DNA from: Elusimicrobiota bacterium
GTDB taxonomy: Bacteria; Elusimicrobiota; Elusimicrobia; JACQJN01
Length of the DNA: 6,706 nucleotides
Direction: 5' to 3'
NCBI GenBank assembly: GCA_016205045.1
Contig: JACQJM010000026.1
Span: 1-6,706, forward strand
Below are positions 6,590 through 6,706 of the stretch, piece after piece. The stretch's first letter is position 1. Each line of letters opens with the position of its first letter. Under the pieces are notes generated by a model. The model did no database searches. It saw only the letters and a list, made by a program, of their open reading frames with translations, and was not told the DNA's origin. The position numbers and the translations under genes were made by a program.

Positions 6590-6594
6590 CTCCT
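6590..6594 (-). promoter_or_regulatory. Ribosome binding site of the isomerase gene
   Basis: AGGAG on the minus strand lies six bases before the ATG at 6583. It is a good Shine-Dalgarno match at good spacing and decides the start. It is clearly stronger than the AAGG site before the downstream protease gene. Confidence 0.85.
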
Positions 6595-6609
6595 ATTATC
6601 TAGAGAGGA

Positions 6610-6638
6610 AATGTAACAGTTCCTTTACCCCCTGTCAA
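6610..6638 (-). promoter_or_regulatory. Sigma70-type promoter for the isomerase-protease unit
   Basis: On the minus strand a perfect TTGACA (6638-6633) is followed after exactly 17 bases by TACATT (6615-6610), which matches four of six -10 consensus positions. The predicted start is near 6603, leaving a leader of about 20 bases that contains the ribosome binding site. This is the only strong promoter I see for the two minus-strand genes. Confidence 0.75.
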
Positions 6639-6706
6639 TCCGGATATGCCTCGACCTCACCCACTATAGGCTCGGCCAGATTCCTCGGGGCTTTCACTTC
6701 GAAAAA
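6635..6706 (-). CDS. Possible C-terminal end of an upstream gene (partial)
   Basis: From the window edge, one minus-strand frame reads 23 codons (FFEVKAPRNLAEPIVGEVEAYPD) to a TGA at 6637-6635. The stop lies inside the -35 box of the next gene's promoter. The stretch is too short to identify, and another frame is also open for 15 codons, so this could be chance. If real, the preceding gene runs in the same direction as the isomerase. Confidence 0.3.
   Translation of the reverse strand, partial: FFEVKAPRNLAEPIVGEVEAYPD

Overview
The window looks like chromosome of a Gram-negative, probably uncultivated bacterium of about 50% GC. I cannot name the phylum. The secreted-protein style (subtilase plus FG-GAP/VCBS propeller plus Ig-like modules plus a type IX-like C-terminal tail) is what one often sees in candidate lineages such as Omnitrophota or Elusimicrobiota, and also in Bacteroidota-like groups. 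That placement is an inference from architecture, not from a marker gene.

Layout. Positions 3-932 (+) hold the 3' part of a gene that is already open at the window edge: a membrane-anchored protein with a proline-rich stretch and a C-terminal HEAT-like helical segment. It converges on a tRNA-Glu(TTC) gene at 966-1037 (-). Positions 1038-1513 hold no credible gene but are dense in inverted repeats, including an extended imperfect hairpin at 1345-1484 and a set of mutually exclusive stems at 1112-1182. Positions 1514-5599 (-) encode a 1361-residue secreted subtilisin-like protease. After a 120-base gap, 5720-6583 (-) encodes an exported parvulin-type peptidyl-prolyl isomerase of the PrsA/SurA kind. 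A good sigma70-type promoter (TTGACA, 17 bases, TACATT) lies just upstream of it at 6610-6638. A short open reading tail at 6635-6706 (-) may be the end of the gene before it.

How the parts fit. The isomerase and the protease are in the same direction, with only one clear promoter, in front of the isomerase. The simplest reading is a two-gene unit in which an exported foldase precedes a very large exported protease that probably needs folding help outside the cytoplasm. No hairpin plus T-run terminator is visible between the protease stop and tRNA-Glu, so transcription could continue through the structured 476-base region to the tRNA, which ends in a T-run. The most unusual part of the window is that structured non-coding region. 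The rest is recognisable protein families in an uncommon combination.
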